Shown: piece after piece, positions 7,554 to 15,362 of the stretch | How positions within the stretch are numbered: the stretch's first letter is position 1 | Layout: the number at the start of each line of letters is the position of its first letter | Source: UKL13-2 sp038206765 | Lineage (GTDB): Bacteria; Pseudomonadota; Gammaproteobacteria; Burkholderiales; Usitatibacteraceae | Assembly: GCA_038206765.1 (NCBI GenBank) | Contig: JBBRAM010000005.1 | Coordinates: 62,001 to 126,000, forward strand | Direction of reading: 5' to 3' | DNA: 64,000 nucleotides | Program-made: the position numbers and the translations under genes | Notes under the pieces: generated by a model | The model's database searches: none | What the model saw: only the letters and a program-made list of their open reading frames with translations | Told to the model about the DNA's origin: nothing

Positions 7554-8825
7554 ATGCATCAAGAATTATTTCCGCCTACGCTCGCCGCCGCACAAGTGCG
7601 AGTCGCCGCAATCGAGGCTAAAAAATACGCATCAACGCGCAATTTTTACGACGGTGCGGTTAATAAAATTTCGCCTTACCTTACGCACGGCTTTATCAAC
7701 TTGGCCGATATTGCCGCTGGCGTCGAAGCCCGCTATCCCGCTGAGGATTGCGAAAAGCTCATCATGGAATTTGGCTGGCGGGAATTCTTCCAACATGTTT
7801 GGCGGCATGTTGGCGACGGCATCCTAAACGATATAGAACCTGGACTGCCCGGCGTGAATTACCGCTCCGAATTGCCGCGGGATATCATCGAAGCGCGCAC
7901 CGGGATTGCTGTCATTGATGCAACCGTGCGCGAGCTTTACAACACGGGTTATTTACACAATCACGCCAGAATGTGGCTCGCTTCCTATGTGGTGCATCTG
8001 CGCAAAGTGCATTGGCGGGCAGGGGCTGATTGGATGTTGGGATATTTGCTGGATGGCGATCCCGCTAGCAATCATCTTTCCTGGCAATGGGTTGCAGCGA
8101 CATTCAGCAGCAAACCCTATTTGTTTAACGCCGAAAATGTTGCACGCTTCGCACCCCGTTGGGCGAGTGAAAAAACGGCGATTGATATTAGCTACGAAGC
8201 GCTGGATGCGATCGCGCGAAGCAATCAGATCGTTCAGCCCGAGTGGCGTTGCGGGCGATTGTCAGCGTGTACCGTGCCGCCTCTGTTCGCGGTGCCAAAG
8301 GAGTTGATTGTCCAGCCCGACAATGCCGCAAACGCCGCGCCAGTGCTAGAGTTTGAGGTGGTGTTGATTCATCCTTGGAACCTTGCTGAGCCCCAGTCTG
8401 ATGCCGTTGCGGAAGCTGACGCAGGTGCTGACGCAGTTGTTGATGGTGGCCCCGACCAAGCGCCCAAACTGAAAAGAATCGGCGTTATTCATGCGCCATA
8501 CCATGCCAACTTTCCGTGGTCCGAGCAACGCTGGCAATTCGTAATGACCAGAATGCGCGCCATTACCGACGAAGTTTGGATTGGCGATTTAAACAGCTTG
8601 CTGACCAATCATCCAAACACAACTTTTCACGCCACGGGGACGTATCATGGCGGCTACCGAGAGGCGTTATCGGCTGCCAACGTGGTGTTGACCCCGGTTC
8701 GACGATTTACCGCTGACCCTGAAGTATGCGCCATGTCATTCACGCGATTTTGGTCCGCTATTGGTCGTCAAACAAGGCCGGCAAAAAATGCAAAAAAGTG
8801 GCATAAACCGCCTGCGGCCGGATAG
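7554..8825 (+). CDS. Photolyase/cryptochrome-like FAD-binding protein
   Basis: Residues 1-250 match the helical FAD-binding domain of photolyases. KISPYLTHGFIN, GWREFFQHVWRH, NHARMWLASY, DGDPASNHLSWQWVAATFSSKPYLFNAENV and FAP are its FAD and DNA-lesion contacts. The alpha/beta antenna domain that normally precedes it is absent. After an Ala/Asp-rich linker (about residues 255-300) comes a C-terminal domain with FPWSEQRWQFV and WIGDLNSLL, which vaguely resemble the first domain of photolyases. Similar 400-residue proteins occur in other proteobacteria, but I know of no assigned activity. A dispersed CTAG-core repeat encodes residues 260-267 of the linker. The start ATG at 7554 gives a natural photolyase-domain beginning. 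DNA repair or light sensing is likely; which one is unknown. Confidence 0.75.
   Translation: MHQELFPPTLAAAQVRVAAIEAKKYASTRNFYDGAVNKISPYLTHGFINLADIAAGVEARYPAEDCEKLIMEFGWREFFQHVWRHVGDGILNDIEPGLPGVNYRSELPRDIIEARTGIAVIDATVRELYNTGYLHNHARMWLASYVVHLRKVHWRAGADWMLGYLLDGDPASNHLSWQWVAATFSSKPYLFNAENVARFAPRWASEKTAIDISYEALDAIARSNQIVQPEWRCGRLSACTVPPLFAVPKELIVQPDNAANAAPVLEFEVVLIHPWNLAEPQSDAVAEADAGADAVVDGGPDQAPKLKRIGVIHAPYHANFPWSEQRWQFVMTRMRAITDEVWIGDLNSLLTNHPNTTFHATGTYHGGYREALSAANVVLTPVRRFTADPEVCAMSFTRFWSAIGRQTRPAKNAKKWHKPPAAG
8330..8355 (+). repeat. Dispersed CTAG-core element, copy B (in frame)
   Basis: These 26 bases are identical to 164-189 of copy A and match copy C up to its last base. Here they lie inside the photolyase-like gene and encode NAAPVLEF in the linker between two domains. 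Confidence 0.8.
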
Positions 8826-8887
8826 CCCGCCATCGCGGCAAGTGGAAAAACCCGCAATACGACAAAGTGCCAACAACGAAAAACTGC

Positions 8888-9340
8888 CTAATTTAAATCG
8901 TTTAAACCGCTTTTTGTTATCCCGGCTTCGATCTCAAACATATTGTCTCGGTAGGCATCGCCGCCCTTGAATACAGCCACAACGCTTGCAGCGACATATG
9001 CAAGCGGAAAAATGAATCCCCACCGCTCGTATTGGCGCACATGAACGTGTTCATGGCTTCGTAGTTGCTCGGCGATGGCCGAATTGCGGGCGATGATGAT
9101 GTGGCCCAGCGTGATCGCTTGGATGTTTGTCCATGGGTTCATCAGCCATAAAAGCCTCGAGGCTGCGCCGCCGAATGCCTCGAATGCGATTCCGTGCTTT
9201 TCCATGCGGCCGCCGGTTGCGCGGATGACGGCGGCAAGTATTAGCCCGATCAGTGTGATGGGTAGCGGCCAGAGGATGCTGAGGAATTTCAAAACGGTTG
9301 AAAGTGTTGCAGAAATATTTACGCTATATTCCAGCGCCAT
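8888..9340 (-). CDS. Membrane protein with HEHVH motif, function unknown
   Basis: The 150-residue protein has a hydrophobic N-terminal segment (about residues 15-40) and another near residues 108-125. Between them lies SHEHVHVRQYERWG. HExxH is a zinc-metalloprotease signature, and here the equivalent is HEHVH. The C-terminal AYRDNMFEIEAG also resembles a recurring family of small bacterial proteins that I cannot name. The gene is last in a minus-strand group with the DUF1499 and VOC genes, separated from DUF1499 by 11 bases. Proteolytic activity is only a possibility. Confidence 0.65.
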   Translation of the reverse strand: MALEYSVNISATLSTVLKFLSILWPLPITLIGLILAAVIRATGGRMEKHGIAFEAFGGAASRLLWLMNPWTNIQAITLGHIIIARNSAIAEQLRSHEHVHVRQYERWGFIFPLAYVAASVVAVFKGGDAYRDNMFEIEAGITKSGLNDLN

Positions 9341-9351
9341 CTCCGTAAAAC

Positions 9352-9855
9352 CTATTTTCCAAACGCCACCCGAATCGCCTCAATCCGTTTGCGGTTCACC
9401 CCCAAATCACGCACACCCAACCGCGAGCCAGACCGCACCTGCACCACATTTGCTTTGGTATCCAGTGCAAACTCGACGTCATCGACAAAACCCATTTTGG
9501 CAGTCTTAAATTCGGCGTAAAGATAATCGGATTTTTCGGTGAGCACTGTTGCACCGCTCTGCGCCTTTACGGTGCGGATGAGCTTGCCCCATGCCGCAAC
9601 GGGATCGCCACCGAATGCAATCGGCTCGATAAAGTGTACGGTATCGGACTTTTCAACGGTTGAGGAAACGGTATTTGGCTTCCATGACGGCGGCTTAAAT
9701 TGGCCGTTGTTAAAGCCCAATCCAGCGGGTTTAGAGCCAGAAAATAGTCCCATGGGTTGCCCTCCGAAAATTTCGATTGAAGTTACGATGCCCACGACCA
9801 AGATGATGGTGGCGAGAGTTAGAGAAATGCGTTTTAAGACAGTTTTGATTTTCAT
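9352..9855 (-). CDS. DUF1499 domain protein
   Basis: One N-terminal membrane segment or uncleaved signal (about residues 10-30) anchors this 167-residue protein. The rest shows the DUF1499 pattern: YLYAEF, FVDDVEFALDTKANVVQVRSGSR and the ending GVRDLGVNRKRIEAIRVAF. The biochemical role of the family is not known. It sits between the VOC gene (nine bases away) and the HEHVH membrane gene (11 bases away), probably as one operon. Confidence 0.85.
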   Translation of the reverse strand: MKIKTVLKRISLTLATIILVVGIVTSIEIFGGQPMGLFSGSKPAGLGFNNGQFKPPSWKPNTVSSTVEKSDTVHFIEPIAFGGDPVAAWGKLIRTVKAQSGATVLTEKSDYLYAEFKTAKMGFVDDVEFALDTKANVVQVRSGSRLGVRDLGVNRKRIEAIRVAFGK

Positions 9856-9864
9856 ATTTCGATT

Positions 9865-10551
9865 CTAGCTCATCAAGGTTTTAACGCCGTTCGGCGTACG
9901 AATATAAGCGCACATGGTCATCCCAGAGTAGGGCGGGGTGGCCGTTAAGGTGAGGGCGTTTTCCAACCCAAGCTCGCCAAGCAGATAGCGGATTTTAGCC
10001 GGATTTGGGTGGGCGGCTTCCATCCATTCAAACCGACATTGTTGATTGACCAATCGCTGGCATGGGTGGATCGGCACATCCCATTGCATCAGGGTCGGGA
10101 TCAGGCCTGCTTCAACTGGATAGCCGTCATCGGGAATGGTGATCCGCCACTTGAAATCGCCGCGCGCAATGGCGTGAATGCCGCCTAAAATGCCACCGGT
10201 TTTTTCAGATAACGCATCAATATCGTTCGTCCGCGTTACCCAGCCCAACAGGCGTGGTTTTTGCGCGATGCGTTCCTGCACATCAATCGTATCTAATCCA
10301 AACCAGCGCGGCATGAACGGCTTGCCGCCAGCAGGATCAATGGCAATCAGTTCCAGAAAGCAATCCGGCCCTAGCGAGACCAATCGGTTATGCGTACCCA
10401 TGCGTTCATGCGTGCCGATGTCACTCAGTTTCACGCCCAAAAAACGCTCCAGCCAAGCGGTACCACGGGCAAGGTCAGTGCAGCCGACGACGAGGTGATC
10501 TAGCGTGGCAGTCGTGTGGTTGATCGATTCAGGGGATTCAGACGTCATCAT
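9865..10551 (-). CDS. VOC-family glyoxalase-like protein
   Basis: The 228-residue protein begins with LDHLVVGCTDLARGTAWLERFLGV, the first half-site of a vicinal-oxygen-chelate fold. THNRLVSLGPDCFLELIAID follows, with the metal-ligand-type His and Glu, as in the glyoxalase-like (Glyoxalase_3) group. No substrate can be assigned. It is the first gene of a three-gene minus-strand group; the 162 bases upstream hold a short tandem repeat and face the divergent alpha/beta hydrolase gene. Confidence 0.82.
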   Translation of the reverse strand: MMTSESPESINHTTATLDHLVVGCTDLARGTAWLERFLGVKLSDIGTHERMGTHNRLVSLGPDCFLELIAIDPAGGKPFMPRWFGLDTIDVQERIAQKPRLLGWVTRTNDIDALSEKTGGILGGIHAIARGDFKWRITIPDDGYPVEAGLIPTLMQWDVPIHPCQRLVNQQCRFEWMEAAHPNPAKIRYLLGELGLENALTLTATPPYSGMTMCAYIRTPNGVKTLMS

Positions 10552-10634
10552 TGTGCGTTGGCGTTAGTGTCAGAACGAATTTAGAGCCGTGATTTCAGTT
10601 TATCATCACCCATTGAGCGCAATTTGGCCCAGCA

Positions 10635-10690
10635 CAATATCCCCAAACGATAACCCCCAACAATATCCCCAAACGATATCCCCAACGATA
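10635..10690. repeat. Tandem repeat in divergent promoter region
   Basis: CAATATCCCCAAACGATA occurs at 10635-10652 and again, identical, at 10661-10678. A shortened third copy (ATCCCCAACGATA) ends at 10690. The repeats fill the region between the VOC gene and the divergent hydrolase and could carry regulator sites, but no known operator is recognised. Confidence 0.75.
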
Positions 10691-10713
10691 ACCCCACACA
10701 ATTTAGGCAATTT

Positions 10714-11562
10714 ATGAAGCATGTTTTTTATCGCGGCTTATCGTCTGCCGGTTTCCACGATCTGCATTACACCGAATTTGGTGATGCCGACAATCCGCGT
10801 GTTCTGATCTGCGCCCACGGCCTGACCCGCTGTGCACGGGATTTTGACACGCTCGCCGAGCTCATGAGCGCTGATTATCGGGTTATTTGCCCGGATGTCG
10901 CGGGGCGCGGCGAAAGCGCTTGGCTGACCAACAAAGCCGATTATGTCTATCCGCAATATCTGAACGATATGACTGCCCTCATTGCGCATACCAAGGTTGA
11001 CCCGAAAGTCGGTGTGTTGCATTGGGTGGGCACGTCGATGGGCGGCATTATCGGCATGCTGCTTGCGGCCCAGCCGAACACGCCGATTTCACAGTTGGTG
11101 CTCAATGATATGGGTTCATTCATTCCGAAAGCATCGCTGGAGCGTATTGGCATGTTTGTCGGCAAATCGCCCGCGTTTGCAAGCTTGGACGTCGCCGTTG
11201 CGGCGGTGCGGTCAGTCAGTCCGTTCGGGCCGTTGACGGATGAGCAATGGCGCACCCTGACCATGCCGCTCTTGAGGGCATTGCCCGACGGCAAATTTGA
11301 GTTCCGCTACGATCCGGGTATCGGCGATAGCTTTCGCAAAGGACCCATCACGGATGTCGATCTTTCGTTATTTTGGAACGCCGTCACATGCCCGACGCTG
11401 ATCACGCGCGGTGCGAATTCCGATTTGTTGCTGAAATCAACTTATGACGCGATGTGTGCCAAAGCCAATGTGCGCGGGGTTGAATTTGCAGATGTCGGAC
11501 ATGCGCCGATGTTCCAAACAGACGATCAGCTGACGGTGGTGAAGGAATTTTTGTTGGGGTAG
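10714..11562 (+). CDS. Alpha/beta hydrolase
   Basis: This 282-residue protein has the alpha/beta-hydrolase order of motifs. AHGLTR (residues 35-39) forms the oxyanion-hole region, GTSMGG holds the nucleophile Ser108, a conserved Asp follows in the segment ITRGANSDLL, and the catalytic His is in DVGHAP near the C-terminus. No signal peptide or membrane segment is visible, so it is probably a cytoplasmic esterase or hydrolase. The substrate cannot be deduced from sequence or neighbours. The ATG at 10714 gives a start typical of the family. Confidence 0.88.
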   Translation: MKHVFYRGLSSAGFHDLHYTEFGDADNPRVLICAHGLTRCARDFDTLAELMSADYRVICPDVAGRGESAWLTNKADYVYPQYLNDMTALIAHTKVDPKVGVLHWVGTSMGGIIGMLLAAQPNTPISQLVLNDMGSFIPKASLERIGMFVGKSPAFASLDVAVAAVRSVSPFGPLTDEQWRTLTMPLLRALPDGKFEFRYDPGIGDSFRKGPITDVDLSLFWNAVTCPTLITRGANSDLLLKSTYDAMCAKANVRGVEFADVGHAPMFQTDDQLTVVKEFLLG

Positions 11563-11769
11563 TTTGTTTGGTTTCTCGGTCGTCGGATTAACTCTCATGC
11601 CTCGCGGATGATGCATGCCGATCCAGCGAATAAAAAATCGAATTCCAAAAAGACAACCGACTATCCATTGTAAAAGCTGCAATGAAAATAGCAAACCCGC
11701 GCAGGCACGTGGCTGCGCACTTTTTGCGATTGCAGGGCGGGGAGGGCACTGCTAGACTGAAATTATCCG

Positions 11770-11970
11770 ATGAACATTAACGGGCATCAACGCCCTCGAC
11801 CGGAAATTCTACCTTCCGAAAAGTGTGACACTGTTTTGTCTGTGAACAAATTCAGCCGTTTTCGGAAAGCCTTCATTGCAAGAACTTTTTTCGCGCAATT
11901 GAAGGAATGTTTAAAAGAATCTGTATTTCCTAAAAATGGTTCGCCATCGTCGATTGGAGAACTGCAATGA
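11770..11970 (+). CDS. Possible small protein, unknown
   Basis: This 66-codon frame ends four bases inside the next gene (ATGA overlap), an arrangement typical of translational coupling. It has no clear ribosome-binding site and no recognisable motif, and is rich in basic residues. It may be spurious. Confidence 0.25.
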   Translation: MNINGHQRPRPEILPSEKCDTVLSVNKFSRFRKAFIARTFFAQLKECLKESVFPKNGSPSSIGELQ

Positions 11971-12554
11971 AGCCAGAAATCGCATCGCTGCATGACCGAA
12001 TAGCTCAGGGGGGCGACTGGCGCTCATTTCGCGATGAAATTGCTGCGCTCCACGAAAAGCCGAATACCGAGGAAGAATACGTCAGCCTGCTTGAGGCGCA
12101 TAGCAAGTTGGTGGCGGTAGCCAAGTTCGCGTACGACCACGAAACTTACTCTAAACTGCTTCCAATCATTGCGACCGAATATCTCATGTTTCTGAACAAG
12201 GAGGCGATGCAAGGCGAGTCGATCAGTCCCCTGCTATTGGAGCGCGTGACCGGTCGGGAGGTCGAGGCCGGTAGGCTAGCTCCAGATGACCCGCTCAGGA
12301 AACTGGCAGTTGCTGGCGCTTCAGTACTTCGCGACTCTGCAGAAATAACGTCCCACCGGTGCAAGCGCGGCGACTGGTTCTTCTATGGAGTGGGGGCTTC
12401 GGCAATCCTATCTACATTGCTTGCGCTTATCTCATGGTCGCCGCTTTGGTTAATAGCGCTCGGTTTGATCGTTGGGTGGTATGTCAACGAGCGCGAGCGA
12501 ACTAAAATCAAGATTGGCGCTTTGCACGAGTCAAAAGCGCGGGAGCGAAAATGA
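11967..12554 (+). CDS. Hypothetical protein with C-terminal membrane hairpin
   Basis: I do not recognise this 195-residue protein. Residues 1-130 are predicted soluble and helical. Residues about 137-170 contain two closely spaced hydrophobic segments (FYGVGASAILSTLLALISW and PLWLIALGLIVGWYV). A basic tail (NERERTKIKIG...SKARERK) should lie in the cytoplasm. GGAGAA just upstream supports the ATG at 11967. It is followed at once by a second orphan gene. The pair sits between conserved genes and has no visible metabolic partner. Confidence 0.6.
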   Translation: MKPEIASLHDRIAQGGDWRSFRDEIAALHEKPNTEEEYVSLLEAHSKLVAVAKFAYDHETYSKLLPIIATEYLMFLNKEAMQGESISPLLLERVTGREVEAGRLAPDDPLRKLAVAGASVLRDSAEITSHRCKRGDWFFYGVGASAILSTLLALISWSPLWLIALGLIVGWYVNERERTKIKIGALHESKARERK

Positions 12555-12617
12555 CGCAGAACCCCTCCATTGCGCGGAAAGCTTCCGGTTGGTTTCGTCG
12601 TCCTAAAGCTATCGCTC

Positions 12618-13232
12618 GTGTCTAACGAAAGGCCGCATATTGCACCGTCAGTGCACCTTCTCGCTCTGCTTGAATACCGCATGTGCGCGGTGGCGATTGG
12701 ACATAAGGCGCTCCAGCACGCAATCACGTGGGATCAGGTGCCTTTGATGACGGTTTCGTTCAACGAGACGCAAGTGTTTGAAGGAAAGGCTACCGGCTTC
12801 ACCAACGCCGCGATCGAAGCGGCGATAGTCCACTCGCGAGCCATGCTCGAATTTATGGGCTTAGGATGTGGAAAAGACTGCACGTCGCTTCGCGAGAACA
12901 CGAATCGGAAAAAGGATGATCACGGGATCGAACTAATTGATGGGCTGCTGGTAGTGACAATTGCAGACATCAGGAGCACCTATGCAGGCGATGGCCGTGA
13001 GGCAGAAGCGGCGCTTGCATACGTCATCTACCTTGCTAACAAGGGGCTGGCACACACGACGTCGTGCTTCTCAAAGCACGACCAAGGCTCAAGTCTTCTC
13101 GATATTGCGTTCCGGGAAGTGCCCAAGCTGCTTTGCAAATACTTCTACACGCCGTTGGGGATCGATCCTCCAAAATATCAGGTTCAAGGCAGAAAACCTG
13201 CCACCGAACTCACTGCGCAAGCCAAGAGCTAG
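12618..13232 (+). CDS. Hypothetical protein, start uncertain
   Basis: The frame encodes about 204 residues of unknown family. It includes GKDCTSLRENTNRKKDDHG, DIRSTYAGDGREAEAALAYVIYLANKGLAHTT and a tail rich in basic and proline residues. I put the start at GTG 12618 (VSNERPHIAPSV); an in-frame TTG at 12570 is also possible. An ATG at 12551 overlaps the previous stop in the usual ATGA fashion but is in another frame and closes after 24 codons. The original N-terminus may therefore have been lost by a small frameshift near 12590-12620. No membrane segment or enzyme motif is visible. Confidence 0.5.
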   Translation: MSNERPHIAPSVHLLALLEYRMCAVAIGHKALQHAITWDQVPLMTVSFNETQVFEGKATGFTNAAIEAAIVHSRAMLEFMGLGCGKDCTSLRENTNRKKDDHGIELIDGLLVVTIADIRSTYAGDGREAEAALAYVIYLANKGLAHTTSCFSKHDQGSSLLDIAFREVPKLLCKYFYTPLGIDPPKYQVQGRKPATELTAQAKS

Positions 13233-13397
13233 CAGCAGGCTACTGCGGCCCTGCCTCAGCTTGGAGCATACTTTTTCCCAGCTGGCGGCCTAGCTAGCTT
13301 GCCCAGATAAGAAAGCTTTAGCGATAATTAATTAAATCTACGCTATGCCAACAAGAAACATGCGGACACCGTGAATTGCGCTAATCAATTTGAGTTG

Positions 13398-13727
13398 CTA
13401 TTTCGCCAACGAAGCCGAGTGCAATCCCAGCACGCCAATCACAATCAAGGAAACAGAAACCAGCTTAACTGCTGTGGCGGGTTCTTTGAAATAGAGTATG
13501 CCAATCGCCGCTGTTAGCGCGGTGCCCACGCCCGACCAGATAGCGTAAGCAACACTCAGCTCAATCACCTTGACCGCATTGGTATTCAGCCAAAATGCGC
13601 AGCCGTAGAAAACAAAAATAAGAATACTCGGCGTCATCACCGTGAAGCCTTTTGACAGCTTCATGCAGGTCGTGCCGGCGACTTCAAATAAGATGGCGAA
13701 GCTTAAAAAAATCCAGGCGTTGTTCAT
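13398..13727 (-). CDS. Small multidrug resistance (SMR) transporter
   Basis: At 109 residues with four hydrophobic helices this is a typical EmrE/QacE-like SMR protein. SMR proteins work as inner-membrane dimers that exchange protons for cationic compounds. The essential membrane Glu is E15 in AILFEVAGTTCMKLSKGF. VAYAIWSGVGTALTAAIGILYF in the third helix is the family signature. A guanidinium exporter (Gdx/SugE subtype) is an alternative, but the FEVAGTTCMKLSKGF form is closer to QacE/EmrE. It is a single gene. Confidence 0.9.
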   Translation of the reverse strand: MNNAWIFLSFAILFEVAGTTCMKLSKGFTVMTPSILIFVFYGCAFWLNTNAVKVIELSVAYAIWSGVGTALTAAIGILYFKEPATAVKLVSVSLIVIGVLGLHSASLAK

Positions 13728-13850
13728 TGGGACGGGGAGGTTGGATAGGTTGAAAAAGTTGAATGAGCGGAAAGGATTGGAGGTTTGGAATCGCTGATAT
13801 TACCTTCTTTTGTGGCGCAATTATTTGCGTGGACTTTGCGCAACGGTCAC

Positions 13851-13880
13851 CCCGGCTGCGCTGCGCTTGGCCGGGCTACA
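13851..13880. repeat. REP-like palindrome
   Basis: CCCGGC and GCCGGG bracket a GC-rich centre (TGCGCTGCGCTTG), and GCTACA follows. This is the general form of the extragenic palindromes scattered in many beta- and gammaproteobacteria. It lies in the spacer before the ABC exporter genes; a small run of TGCCTCAC/TGCCTCGC repeats is next to it at about 13905-13930. Confidence 0.6.
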
Positions 13881-13965
13881 AACTTTCGCCCTCTCGCCTT
13901 CTCACTGCCTCGCTGCCTCACTGCCTCACTCGCCCATCTCTTCCACCATTCCCCTCAGCAAAAAG

Positions 13966-15345
13966 TCATTCTTCCCAATCGAACCGCCAAATCGCCACGC
14001 CACCAAACAACACGCTAAATCCCAACATCACAGCAATCGGCTTGAGCGCGGCTTCAATGCCCAGCCCGCGCCAGGTCATTGCGGCCAATCCGTCAATGGC
14101 CCAACGGGTTGGCACGGCGAGTGAGACGGTTTGCAGCCATTCGGGGAACAGAAAACTCGGTATCCACGCGCCGCCCAGCATGACCATCAATAGCGTCGCT
14201 AATATCGCCAAACCCCGCGTCGCTTCTGGGGTTTGGCCGATTGCTGCGATCAGCAAACCGAACGTCGCGGTTAAAAATCCGAAGGCAACGATCAAACCCA
14301 GGAAGCCTGCCATGCTGCCTTCAACCCGAACCCCAAAGACTGCCATCGCGACCGCAAACACGGTTGCCATCACAAAACTGGCGATGAGTGTGCAGCTCAA
14401 AATGCTGCCGCCTAGCAAGGTGGCACGAGATATCGGTGCCGCGCGGAACCGCTTCCACAAGCCCATTCGCCGCGCTAGCAATAGTGCAATACCAAAATCG
14501 ATGCCCATAAACAGCACAAACTGCACGCTCATCCCGGCAAATGATTGTGCGTAGCCGTTATATTTTTTATCGAGATCTGAGGTGACTTCGATGGCCTCGG
14601 TTTTGAATGGCAGGCTGAGACTAAAGCCGCCGCCAGACTTGCCAGCATCGGATTTGCTCACGTCACCGCTATTCGTTTGCGTTTGCGTTGGGTCCTGCAT
14701 TTGTGTTTGAACCTTCGCAATGCTGTCAAACATCGCACCCAAGTCGCGCTTGAGCTCCGGCCTCGTACTACTGGCCGCAATCTCAGTTCGAAGATCGTCG
14801 ATAGCAAGGTTGTTAAACCCGTTTCCACCAAACACTGATTGCGAAACTGCCTCCATTACATGCTGCGATAAAATGCCGCGCACCAAGCCCAGCACCATGG
14901 ATTGTGACGGGTCATAGTGAATATCAATTTGCGGCAAATTTTTGTTTTCGCCTCTGGAAAACAGTGCTTTTGGCGCGTTCGACCCAAAGCCAGCAGGCAG
15001 CACCACCATCGCCCGGAGTTTGCCATTACGCACCAGTTCGGTTGCTTCGGCCTGTGGCGGCGTGGTGACGTCAAGCGAGGTGTCCGCAGCCAGTGCAGTG
15101 GTAATTTTTGTTGAAAGCGGACTTCGGTCTAAATCAACGACTGCAATGGGCACTTTCGATAATTTTGTCGATTTTGGCGACATTAAATTCCCAAAAAATG
15201 CGGCGATTAAAATCGGCGCGGCAATCGTAATGATGAGTGAGCGTCGGTTCGAAAAAAACAAAGTAATGTCTTTTCGGACGAGGGCTTTGAGTGCGTTGAT
15301 GGCGTTGTTCATATCTGCTCCGAATGGTCTATGACGTTTTATCAA
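13966..15345 (-). CDS. ABC-2 type transporter permease
   Basis: The 459-residue permease has one membrane helix near residues 37-55 and a large external domain (about residues 60-250). A cluster of five hydrophobic helices fills residues 255-455. This is the ABC-2 (YhgE/YbhS-like) architecture that exports drugs, lipids or polysaccharide. A Gln/Thr-rich stretch (QTQMQDPTQTQTNSGD) lies in the external domain. It follows its ATPase by 17 bases on the same strand, so the two form one exporter. The GLAAMTWRGLG segment near the end is typical of the family. Confidence 0.88.
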   Translation of the reverse strand: MIKRHRPFGADMNNAINALKALVRKDITLFFSNRRSLIITIAAPILIAAFFGNLMSPKSTKLSKVPIAVVDLDRSPLSTKITTALAADTSLDVTTPPQAEATELVRNGKLRAMVVLPAGFGSNAPKALFSRGENKNLPQIDIHYDPSQSMVLGLVRGILSQHVMEAVSQSVFGGNGFNNLAIDDLRTEIAASSTRPELKRDLGAMFDSIAKVQTQMQDPTQTQTNSGDVSKSDAGKSGGGFSLSLPFKTEAIEVTSDLDKKYNGYAQSFAGMSVQFVLFMGIDFGIALLLARRMGLWKRFRAAPISRATLLGGSILSCTLIASFVMATVFAVAMAVFGVRVEGSMAGFLGLIVAFGFLTATFGLLIAAIGQTPEATRGLAILATLLMVMLGGAWIPSFLFPEWLQTVSLAVPTRWAIDGLAAMTWRGLGIEAALKPIAVMLGFSVLFGGVAIWRFDWEE

Positions 15346-15362
15346 AGGTTTTTGGTCGTGCG

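Noticed and set aside
11740..11765. GGGCACTGCTAGACTGAAA as a repeat copy
   Set aside because: It matches CTAGA only, with mismatches in the CGCCAG half.
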